DNA of 64,000 nucleotides from contig OW051472.1 of assembly GCA_932521025.1 (NCBI GenBank), positions 8,990,001 through 9,054,000 of the forward strand, read 5' to 3'. The notes under the pieces were generated by a model that saw only the letters and a list, made by a program, of their open reading frames with translations, was not told where the DNA came from and ran no database searches. The stretch is from Oscheius onirici. Its lineage: Eukaryota; Nematoda; Chromadorea; Rhabditida; Rhabditidae. Positions 42,267 through 52,023 of the stretch are shown here, in pieces. The position numbers were made by a program, and so were the translations under genes. Position 1 is the first letter of the stretch. Each line of letters starts with the position of its first letter.

Positions 42267-43564
42267 TACAGGTTAGCTTGAAGGCCCTTCAGAGACTGGA
42301 TGGCGTTTTGAAGATACTGATCCTTGAAAGCCTTGTCGGTGGCCTGTTTCTCGACCTAAACATGTGAATGAGGGAAAACAATGACGAAAGCTTACTCCTT
42401 CGGTAATAAACTTGATCATCTGCTCCCTCTCGAAACGCTTCTTGGTCTCTTCGGTCTCCTTGAGATAATCCAGGCGGCGTTTCAGTTCAGTTGCGACGGT
42501 ATTGATGTTCTTTCTAGAGAAGAATACGTCGTTTTAATGTGGATTAGAAACCTGTAGGTGGCTTCAAGCTGGAGCTGCATGTTCTCCTTCAAGATGGTGG
42601 GGAAGGCTTCCTTAACGGCGGTGAAAGATGCGGTTTCGGCAGCAGAAGTCTTTCTGAATTCAACGGCGTCCTTGAGATCTTCCTTGATAAGTCCCTTGAA
42701 GTAGTTCATTCGGTTCTGGTACTCTCCGTAAAGCCAGTTATCGACTTTGACTGAAAATCCACTTTACATCTGGCCAAAGCTGAAAAACTGACATCCAACA
42801 CTCCTGGAGACGAGAAGATAGAAGATAATCCAACCGACAGTCATGTGTCCCTGCTCTTCAAACACCCACAATTCCTTATTGACAAGGAAAGCGAATAGTC
42901 CTCCGAAGAAGAGGTAAGGTCCTGGAGAATGTGATAAACTAGGGTCGAAAATAAAGAATACCAGAAACTCCTGTGACCTTCTGGAAGGGTGTGAACCAGG
43001 AATCGGGCATCATGAGCAATCTGGTCTTGGGAGGGTACATTGATCTGGCGGGATATGGGTAGTTGACCTAAATTATAGGGTTGGCGAAAACTTTGTTGAA
43101 GTCTAAAAAATTTAAGCGATAATGCTTACCAGATCACGCTCAGGGAACTCCTTGAAGTCCTTCGGGACTTCAGGAAGGGGCTCGGGGGCGTGCCATTCCT
43201 TTCCGCAGTCGTCGAACATGGACTTGGGAGGGTGAGCCTCACCCTTCAGGGGAATTCCTATGAATTAGGCTAAATAGACGTGAAAAATGTTGATTTACGT
43301 TGCCAGCGGAGAGAGATCTTCTGGAAGAAAGAGGGGTTGTCCAGATCCTCTGGGCGGGCACTAGAGGCAGCGGCGGCAGCTGAAATTGTTTGTTTCGATC
43401 ATTATTTTACGTTCATATGAACATGCGTGCATTTAGGCAACAAAATTATCGTAAAAAAAAACAAATTCGAAAAACTTACGAGCATGCGCATGGTGGGCAC
43501 TGCGCAGAGGGATGATGACGATTCGTCCCTTCGATCCAACCGGCAAGATGCGGCTCATCGACAT
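42267..43564 (-). CDS. asb: Mitochondrial ATP synthase Fo subunit b
   Basis: Peripheral-stalk subunit b of mitochondrial F1Fo ATP synthase (C. elegans ASB-1/ASB-2, human ATP5PB). Exons: 43564-43480, 43379-43299, 43257-43130, 43077-42962, 42921-42802, 42750-42552, 42513-42396 and 42355-42267. The basic, Ser/Arg-rich N-terminus (MSMSRILPVGSKGRIV) fits a mitochondrial targeting peptide. The central hydrophobic part (GPYLFFGGLFAFLVNKE, WIIFYLLVSR) anchors in the inner membrane, followed by YGEYQNRMNYFKGLIKED and the long helical stalk. A tatatttcag acceptor lies 9 bases before the ATG. Confidence 0.92.
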
Positions 43565-44180
43565 CTTGTTACCCTGAAATATACTAAATTAATTCAATGA
43601 GCATGAAAAAAAGGAGGAAAAGGCTACAAAAAGAACAGGCTTCACTACTTTTGGCTATTTTCTGTATTTTTCGTTGCAAACGAGCTTTTAGTCTGAATTC
43701 AGCTATTTGGATTAAAAAAATTCCCCTTTTCGCATGCTGACAAAGAAAAAGAACAAAAAATAACTGCAGAATCAACAGAAAACACAGGAAAATTCCTAGA
43801 TTTTCGGAAACGGGCGGTCGAAGAAGCAAACAGCGAGCAAAGTGAAGCATTGAACCGCAGGCAATTCGTTACGAGACCCTGGCTTGCCGCCAAGTTCAAA
43901 TTCTCGAGTTTTTTTTTTCTTGAAAATCATGGAAGATTTGTTGTCCGAGTGTTTCGTTCAATGAATCAACAATGTCCGAGAACAAATATGAAATGACAGG
44001 TTTATTGAAAACAACTGATACTTTTTAGGTAAATAAGCGGTTCCGCTGATCAGTGACTCGATGATCTCCATGGTTAGCAAACCTCGTTGAACCCGACCTT
44101 TAGAGAACATCACGAGAACCGATCTCTTTCTCTGTTTTCTGTTCCCCTGACGGTTTGATCGCCAAGAAGAACCGAATCTC
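43565..44180. other. Intergenic, no gene recognised
   Basis: Upstream of ATP synthase b. No coding signal. Confidence 0.4.
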
Positions 44181-44705
44181 ATGGCCACGATACCGTACTC
44201 TCAACCCAGTATTTTTAGCAGATTTGATAAGCACAAACCAAAAAGACCACAGATGAGAGAAAATAGCAAAAAACGGGGTGTGGCGTTCCTGGAATTTGAT
44301 GCTTTTTGTTCCAGTACTCTTGAACCCAAGACCGGATGCTGGAGGCTTCGTGATAACACACACGTGGTGACATTTCACGGTCAAGACGCCAAAAATAGAC
44401 TGCGCCAGTCTATTTGGAGGCTGCCGGAAGCTACCGTAACACAAATTCCTTCTCTCGAAGAACGGTCTTTGTCCAGCTACGGATCTCTCCCTTTTTCTTT
44501 GTTTTCGACACTTTGTCCCCTGCAAAAGCTGCAAACCCGAGGGAAAAAAGAAGCTGACTTCTTTTTTACTACGAGTAAAACTTTTCTTGCTATCTTGCTT
44601 TTCTTAGCTAACACAATTCTGTTTTTTGACACTTTCTGCCGCTGTAAAAGCTGCAAATCAAATGAAGCTTTAAAAGTTGTTAGCGATCAAACCCGGAGAG
44701 AATAA
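44181..44705 (+). CDS. Doubtful intronless ORF, 174 aa
   Basis: Uninterrupted frame starting MATIPYSQPSIFSRF, with a hydrophobic segment near the end (TFLAILLFLANTILFF) followed by a CRCKSCK cysteine cluster. No family recognised and no splice or promoter support. A short duplication (cccctgcaaaagctgcaaa / gctgtaaaagctgcaaat) lies inside. It may be chance. Confidence 0.2.
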   Translation: MATIPYSQPSIFSRFDKHKPKRPQMRENSKKRGVAFLEFDAFCSSTLEPKTGCWRLRDNTHVVTFHGQDAKNRLRQSIWRLPEATVTQIPSLEERSLSSYGSLPFSLFSTLCPLQKLQTRGKKEADFFFTTSKTFLAILLFLANTILFFDTFCRCKSCKSNEALKVVSDQTRRE

Positions 44706-47700
44706 AATAAGTCTTGGGTCTATTTTCTTGTTTGTTCCTTCATCGTTTCTGATCTGGATCCAAATCGCCTCCTTACAAGAAGCCACTGAAGCCAGCATCT
44801 GATTTTAATGAATTTTACAAAACAAAACGGAACTGTAGCTACCTAACTTTACGTTTTTTTTCAGACTTGCTGCTAATTTCCATGTTCATGCGGTCGTCGA
44901 CTAGCCTAGATTACTTTTTTAGTAACTCACTAAATTAAAAAAATGGGTTTCTGTCACACTGGTTGGTGAAGTTGAGTAACGAATGGAAGTAAATTCGTTA
45001 GTTCTGATACTGTTTAAGAAACCTTTTTCAGAACATTCCCTTCATGTATTTTATACTTTCCAAGTGCCACACCCTGATCATTTTAAAGATTGGGTACGTG
45101 CGAACTGTGCAAAATGACTGCACGACGGTTATGGATAAGAGCCAGTTGTGATCGATGTTCTGATCTTCTCCTGTTCTTTTTCGTCCCGTTGTCTCTTCCA
45201 GTCAGCCTTGTTCCGTCGGCTCTTTCTCCCCGGACCCTCCATACTTTCCGTACTCTTTCCCATGTTCCCAAAGAATCTTCGAAAGTGATTGAACGGTTTC
45301 TTGGCGTCTCTCTTCCAGCGACTGTCTCTCTTCCCAAACTGTCTGTCTCTCTTCGTCACATAAAGTCTCTAGGCCATCTTCAATGATTGGAAGGAAAGAT
45401 CACGGTTTCCGTCGTCATAGAAAGAGGAGCTTGTCGGGAGACGGGTATCAAAAAGCTTGAGAGCTTCTACGAGTCACATGTATCGTATCAAAAGAACTTT
45501 ACGACCGAACGACAACCATTCTGACCTCCGTTCGCTGAAAAGATTCTCCATTGGCTGAAAAGTGATTTCATCTGGAAGCAGTGATTATATCAGTACTGTA
45601 TTTTATTGAGAGACTTCTGGAACAGCCCTTTCTCTTTCATATAGAACAGGAAGGTCCTCGTGGGCGGCCGAAACTGGTTCAAACTTCAGTGGAAGCATCT
45701 TTTGAAGATGGTAATTGAAATGGACACTCGGTTCTATTTTAGGATTTTGTCTCCTCTCACACAATTAATTCGGAACTCGACGGGGAGGCTCCACTTTTGA
45801 TCGACTGATTTCTTCGACTCTTTCTCGGAAAGGCGACGAAGATGGATGGTCGCGCTGTTTTCTAAAAATTCCTCCCTCGTGTTCTGTCGATCAGCGAGCG
45901 ACCTTTGAAGATATTCAAGAGAAATCTGAACTGACAGCTGAACCTAGCGAGGCTCGTTCAGATCAACTGTCCACATTGAATAAAAAGGCAACTCATTTGT
46001 CGCCCTGGGTCATTGTAACAAGACAAATGACTCTCGTCTTTGATTACGGTCTGACCAATGCTGCCTCTGGGGGTTAGCAAAAAACTTGTACAGCCACAAA
46101 GGGAACGGTTTAGTCACGTTTCTCAGAGGGGAAAATGACAGGTCACGGTACACTGAAAAAAGTGATTCATGGCTGGCACAAACACGCAACACTTCCAGAA
46201 GATTCTCGTGGAAATCCCTTCAAAACTAGTTGGAAAGAGTCACAAGAGATCCTATCCGGTTCTTCACGAGTCTGATCAGATAAAGTTTAAAGAGTTTTCT
46301 TGTGATCATCTAGTTCAAAAAGTGGATTTTTGAAGTAGTTCCGTAAGACAAGAATTTTGATACCGTCCCGTGATTTACGACAGTTACTAGAACACAAATT
46401 ATCACAAGAGTCATTACCAAGACGATTTTCGGTCCGATCTTTCGAACTCTCTTTCTCAAAAAGACCATACTTCAGGAGAATGTGACTTATGAAAGTTTGC
46501 GCGACTGCATCAGATCAGAAAACAAATCTGCTGATTGTTTGTGTGTTTATCTGCACGCAGTAAAGTTTATCAGTAGTTTGTATGTAAAACAAGATTTTTT
46601 TGTGTGTTTGGTCAATGCTTATTCGGGATATCCGTATTTGTCCATCGCCCACATTTTGGACTAAACTGGTCAAGACAGAAGAGGAAAGAAAGAAGCACAA
46701 AGAAGACAAAGACTCTGACCAGCCTATTGTCCCTTGAAGCGTTTTACAGTAACAGCCGTTCGTGAACCTTTGTGGGAATCTAGTGACCCCTTCTGATAGA
46801 GGCTCGATGACAGATCGACGACGTCACAATGGAGCTGTTTGTGAAGAATGTCCGGAAATGGGTTCCCACGGGTGAAACGATGTTTTGAACAAACAACTTT
46901 CCAGAGAGAAAGTTATCTTCTTTCGATAGTCTCGCAGAGGGGTACAGCTCGTCCTTCGAAGAGTACGGGAATCCGTCTCTGTCAGTTCAAAAATAGCGCA
47001 AAAGATGCCCGACAAACATCATCACATGAGAAAAGAGGGTCACCTGAGCTTTGACAGTGGCTTGACCCGAGTGCATCATGATACTTTTGAACCCCCGGAT
47101 CCAAGGGATGAGACTCTCGGAAACTGGCATCACTCTGTCGGTCGACACGGGTCTTGTCGGTCCGTTGTAAACTGACCGAAAAAGCGGAGACGGAGTTTCA
47201 GGAACGATTTTTGAAATTTTCAGATCGGAAATTGTTGACACAGTCCTCAAAAAGAGAGCTATTCTTAGCTTCCGTACCCCGATTGAACCTTCCGCCATTC
47301 TTCGCGAAACTGCTATCGTTCCAAATGGCTTGCACACTGTTTTGTTATCCCCATCCTTCTGTGCAAAGGATGTTTGCTTCTGCTGCTGCTTGAGGAGTGA
47401 TGACAATCGTCGTAGGGGGGAACCTGAAGCCACAGATCACTTCTATTAATATGAAGCTGTGCTTTTCGTGTCCGGCGCGTCACAAGGCCAGAGCGTCGAC
47501 GGCCATGACGTGACCAGAGTCTAATTTCTCAAAATCCGAGACTCTCCTGCCGAGAGACAAATTGAGAGACTGTTTTGTCTCTCTCCCACACAAAGTTGTA
47601 CGTGATATCACGTTGACTGATGGACAGACATCCACAACACGAGGGAGGAACAGGAAAGGACACTCCCTTCCTGAATTAGTCTCGTAGGATTTCGAAAGAT

Positions 47701-48347
47701 TGTCAAGCAAATACGGAGGCAATCTTTGTTGGTGCCTCTGCTGAATCACGGCTGACGTCGGAACCATCTTCTGGTACAATTTCATGCTATAAACTTCAAG
47801 CGGGTATCTCATAAGCACGCGTGTTGACGTGACCAATACGGTTGTCTAGTCAGTATCAATTGAAACCGTCTGACTTCCAAAAATTCGCGGTCAATACCTA
47901 AACATCTGGAACTTTCTGTCTGCTTGTTCTGTATATTTTAGAAAGTGTCTCGACTCTTCGGGAAACGCTTCTGGAGCAGAGTCATGAAGCGACAGTTTGC
48001 AAGATTTTGCAGAGTGCATCCGCGTACAGATCAAGTGTACCGTAGGCCATAATCATCAGCACGATCTCTCTCTCTCTCTTTCTCTCTCTCTTCATTTAGG
48101 AAAGGCTATCAATGATGTTGGCGCTCTATGAAAAAGGCCGGCGTCGCCGTCTTTCCCCAGCCCATCCATCACATGTCATCTCGGCACTCTCTTCACTATC
48201 CACAGTGTTCTCCGACGAATCTTCGGAACAGGCCAATCTGTGTCTAAATTAGGAAACAGTGCCGATCTTCAAAGTCGTCGAGGGGTGGAGCCCACGAATT
48301 GGGCCGGGGGCGGGTCTGGGAGGCAGAGGCGGGGCATGGGAAGGGGG
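44706..48347. other. Gene-poor 3.6-kb region
   Basis: No conserved coding sequence. Open frames at 45090-45386 (plus) and 47433-46987 (minus, 148 aa) show no splice support or known motif. A CT microsatellite lies at ~48063-48097 and a G-rich stretch at 48290-48345, just before a TATA box, so the right end is promoter sequence. Confidence 0.5.
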
Positions 48348-48354
48348 ATATAAG
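48348..48354 (+). promoter_or_regulatory. TATA box
   Basis: ATATAAG ~87 bases before the start codon of the secreted protein gene, within G-rich sequence; spacing fits a core promoter with a short 5' leader. Confidence 0.6.
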
Positions 48355-48440
48355 CAAGCGAAGAAGGGGGAAACGATACGCAGTCTTCTGCTAGTTAATG
48401 AAATTTGGCTTTGAGCCCAATACATCCAAACAAACTGATC

Positions 48441-49120
48441 ATGATCCGCTCTATTACTCTTGCTCTTCTTATCGTTTCTGCTGCTCTCATTGAAGGTAAT
48501 TTTTACTCTTTTTTTTCTGTCCGATTTCGGAATAAAGACAAACTAGAACTGTGTAGCAACCTCTCAATTTCAGCCTCTCCCCGGAATCGCCGAGATGAGA
48601 AGATCCAGAAATACTGTCTGAAGCATGAGGACCACTACAACAAGTACTGTCGCGACCAGAGTCGTCTTGATTCTGCTCTCCATGCCAAGTTGGCCAAGTT
48701 CTGCCCGGCTTACGAGAATCACTGTGCTCCGACCAAGAGATCTTTTGACGACGTCGAGTCCGACGAAGAGGACAGTCTTGTCGTTCCTCCTCCTCTTCCT
48801 CGTGGAGGCGACTTTGCTGCTCTCGATCTGCCCATTGGACGTGAGACTTCCAGCAGCGGTTCCAAGGTTGCTCCCGTCTCCAGCCAGCGTCTGACCGCTG
48901 CCATCATTGCCTCGTGCACTCCTGACTGCACTCTCCCTCACTGTAAGTCAAATATCTTAATCTTTCTAACTCATTCTTTTAAGGTACTGACGAATGTAAA
49001 TGTGCTTACAGTCACCCTTTTTCTCACAAAATCTGTAATCCGCCAGCTACAGCCGCTCTTGCCTCTACCTGCCAGAGATGGTACGCCAAGTGCACGATGT
49101 TCGCCCCTGTCTCGTACTAG
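48441..49120 (+). CDS. Small cysteine-rich secreted protein
   Basis: Three exons: 48441-48495, 48574-48942 and 48984-49120; 186 aa. Signal peptide MIRSITLALLIVSAALIEG. A first Cys block reads KYCLKHEDHYNKYC...KFCPAYENHC. An acidic, Ser/Pro-rich linker with a KRSFDD dibasic site follows, then a second Cys block CTPDCTLPHCTDECKCAYSH...ICNPP...CQRWYAKC ending PVSY. This layout resembles a nematode family of secreted Cys-pattern proteins of unknown role that I recall only in outline. The ATG was chosen because it opens a typical signal peptide; an in-frame codon upstream lies in the leader. Confidence 0.75.
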
Positions 49121-50394
49121 ACAGTCGACTCTCTAGCTGTACATAGACCGTCTCCCTATGTATATTGTTGGCTCCAATGGAGTCATGAGGCGTTTTGGAT
49201 TGTCTTCCTCGAAGAGAGTCCCAGATGTCTCTCGTGTGACATGGGCGTGCGTCCTCGAAGCCTCTTTCAGGGCGCCCTTCCCACCAATCTCCCCCAGTTT
49301 CTTTACAAGTCGATCTCTAATTTTCACCCACAATCCGGTACCCTAAGCTTTGAAAGTTGGATCCACGAGTGGCGTCCCCCCTGTTACGCATTCTGTGAAT
49401 GTCTTGTTGTGACCGTATTCCATGAATACTCAGAGTTATCCTTACAGAGATGTCTATAAATCTATTCGATTTGAACTGTTGGCCTCCTGTTCTGTCCGGT
49501 TTGGTTGTCAGGCTACAGAGTACAGCAAACGCGTCTTGGAATAGTTGTCGATGAAACCGTCCGAGGTCATCAATCACCGCCTAAAATATCTTCTTGTCCA
49601 TACCCTTTTCTCTTCTCGAAAACTGGGACAAAAGAGGCTTCAAAAATGAGAAAATCTCCTTTCTTGAGTACTTCTTCAAAGACTCTTGACTCGTTCACAG
49701 AGAGGAGCAACAGAACGAAAGTGTTCTGATCTTTTCACACCCTCTGTATGTTCATCTCGCTTCTCTCCCGATAGAAATCTCTCCGTCGTGATTCTTAGAG
49801 ATGGTTGCCGCGATTTTCATCAGTTGATAGATGATCTTCTCTCTGACAGATACAGGTACGACAACGCTCTGTGCAGAAGAACGAGATCGCGCGAGCGAAG
49901 AGGAAAGCTGGTCATTGTAGTCGGTCTTTATAAGTCAGCAGCAGCGAGGAATTTCCTTGAGAATGTACCGCAATTCGATGAAAACATCAAGGTTTTGTAG
50001 GAAAACTTTCAGTTCAATTTTTGCATGCATCGAAATCAACTGTGTTCTTCCCAAAATAATCTTCTCGGCTGCGTATACCTTCCAAATCATCCAAGTAGTC
50101 AATCAACGTTCAAACAACTAAAAGTAACGTCCTAGGAACAAGTGTACCTTTCCAGACAAACAAGTCCGACCTTTGGTCCACCTGGTGAACACTTCCTTAT
50201 TTCATCCAACTACAGACGAAATTGCCGTATGAAATTATTCAGCAGTTTATGTTCATCCTATCTGCTGCAAGTTTACGACCACGAAAAGCTCGTAAAGAAG
50301 ATGTTAGGTGAAGAGACTGATCTTTTGACGTCAGCGTCTATGAATAGAAGCGCATTTACTAAAAATGTACAGAAAAATATTGAACGAAATCTGG
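49121..50394. other. Intergenic, no gene recognised
   Basis: Convergent gap. Several short open frames, none linked by splice sites or resembling a family. Confidence 0.5.
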
Positions 50395-51008
50395 TTAAAC
50401 ACGAGGCCGGCTGGACAGTTGTACTTTGGCAATCTCGTTAAGACGTTCTTGTAATTCGGCAGCCATTTGTTCGCCTTCTTTGCAAACAATTTCCAGATCA
50501 CGGGCCGCCTAGAAAATAAAAACATTGGGACATGCAAAACAAACTGAAACCTTGGTTCGCTTCGTGTCCATCAACAGAAGTTTCTCGTTATTATCATCAA
50601 TTTGAGCCTGTATCGTATCATCAACAGGCATGGTGTCGATCAAAGCCTGAAAGTGCAAATTGAAATTTGAGAGAACCAAAAGAATTACCTCAATTTCGCT
50701 GGCTGTTTTGGCTATAAACCTTGCCATCAGTTCTGACTGCTCTTCTTTGTCAAGTTCCTAAATTTTCGATGTAAGTCGAGATTTAGGTCTATGTACCCAC
50801 AGATAAGCAGAAAATTTATGAGCGTAAGGGTAAATTGTTTTTTCTAACATGAAAGTACAGTGCTGAATTTAACTATTATAATACAAACCTCACAGCTGGA
50901 ATTGAAGTCACAGGCAGGGGCCTGTAAAACCAACACTCCAATTGCATTGCACATAAAGTGGGCTTGGTCCGTAATCAAATTTTGAAGTTGTGTGAGGCGA
51001 TCTGCCAT
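50395..51008 (-). CDS. mdt-21: Mediator complex subunit 21
   Basis: Small helical subunit of the Mediator middle module, needed for RNA polymerase II transcription. Four exons: 51008-50889, 50757-50689, 50646-50551 and 50508-50395, 132 aa, the usual length. [20 protein letters not shown] and FCNAIG-like NAIGVL at the N-terminus are the MED21 signature, followed by [20 protein letters not shown] and a coiled-coil C-terminus ([20 protein letters not shown]). A cgttcttag acceptor lies three bases before the ATG, and the DIM1 stop is 137 bases upstream, so it is probably the downstream gene of an operon. Confidence 0.85.
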
Positions 51009-51145
51009 TTTCTAAGAACGATTATACGTTAAACAACAAGAGATTGTCATGTATTGAGCAAAGAGAATGCAGATGCAACGAGAGTGAATAAAGAAGTTTC
51101 GTTCAAATTTATATGCCAATCGAATGTACAGGAAATATAAGCCAA

Positions 51146-51739
51146 TCAATACTTGTACTTGGTAGAGTAGTCCTTCGGAGAGACGACCAGACCACGACCT
51201 TTTCGAGCTCCCCTGAAGTGTTACATTGGAATTCAAAAAAAAATGACAAACCTGTAGACAGTTTCCACGATATCGACAAATTCTTGTCCATCCGTGACTG
51301 CCCAGTTGATCTTGTTGTTATTACCAGTTCCTGAATTTGAATGTAGTTGCAATTATACAGAAAGACTGACCTAAATCGACCATGATATGTTTGTTTCTGA
51401 AGAAGAACATCACAGTGCACGGGTCGTACAGCTCGTACATTTTATTGAAGTCGGGCACCTTCGAAATGTCGACGAGATAGACAACAGCAAACAGCTTGAC
51501 TTTCGGAGCGATTTTGAAGAGGGTCTGTAAGGCAAAAGTTGTGTGAAAATGAATAAAGAAAAGTACTAACCTCATCCATCCGCATACATGTGGGGTCCCA
51601 ATCGTGACCGAAGCGGATGACAACTACACGATCCTCTTCGGACAGGATGGCTTGATCGACCTGGAAACAGAATTTTTTAATGAAAAGAAGTTTGGTTTAC
51701 CTGCCATCCATTGTCGAGATGAGGGAGCATGTACGACAT
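51146..51739 (-). CDS. DIM1 / TXNL4A, U5 snRNP 15-kDa protein
   Basis: Thioredoxin-fold spliceosome subunit of the U5 snRNP. Five exons, 51739-51701, 51660-51571, 51524-51371, 51330-51252 and 51212-51146, give exactly 142 aa, the invariant length of DIM1. Signature segments are MSYMLPHLDNGWQVDQAI, RFGHDWDPTCMRMDE, VYLVDISKVPDFNKMYELYD and FFFRNKHIMVDLGTGNNNKI. It precedes MED21 on the same strand. Confidence 0.96.
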
Positions 51740-52023
51740 GGCTGCTTGCTGTTAGTTATTTTTGATGGAGAGCCCTCTGGAGACTGATTTATTGGGAAGT
51801 ACGTTCAACAAAAATGTTGAAAAAATCAATAAAAACGAAGAAAGCAAGCAAGAAAGCCGAGATTCGAAAAGCGTTCAGCTACATTACAGTAACACTGGCG
51901 TGGAAGTGAAAACCATTCTGTATTCACGCACCACGTTTTCAATTCAACGGCGGTGAGGTTAATTTTTTTTTCTTCCTCTTTTCATAACACGTTTTCTTCT
52001 TAGAAGTTCTTTATTTTTTCAGC

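Noticed and set aside
46987-47433. 148-residue minus-strand frame
   Set aside because: No family motif, splice sites, promoter or codon pattern; length is within chance for this region.
48063-48097. CT-rich run as a regulatory site
   Set aside because: It is an ordinary microsatellite; similar runs occur at position 1-60 with no gene nearby.
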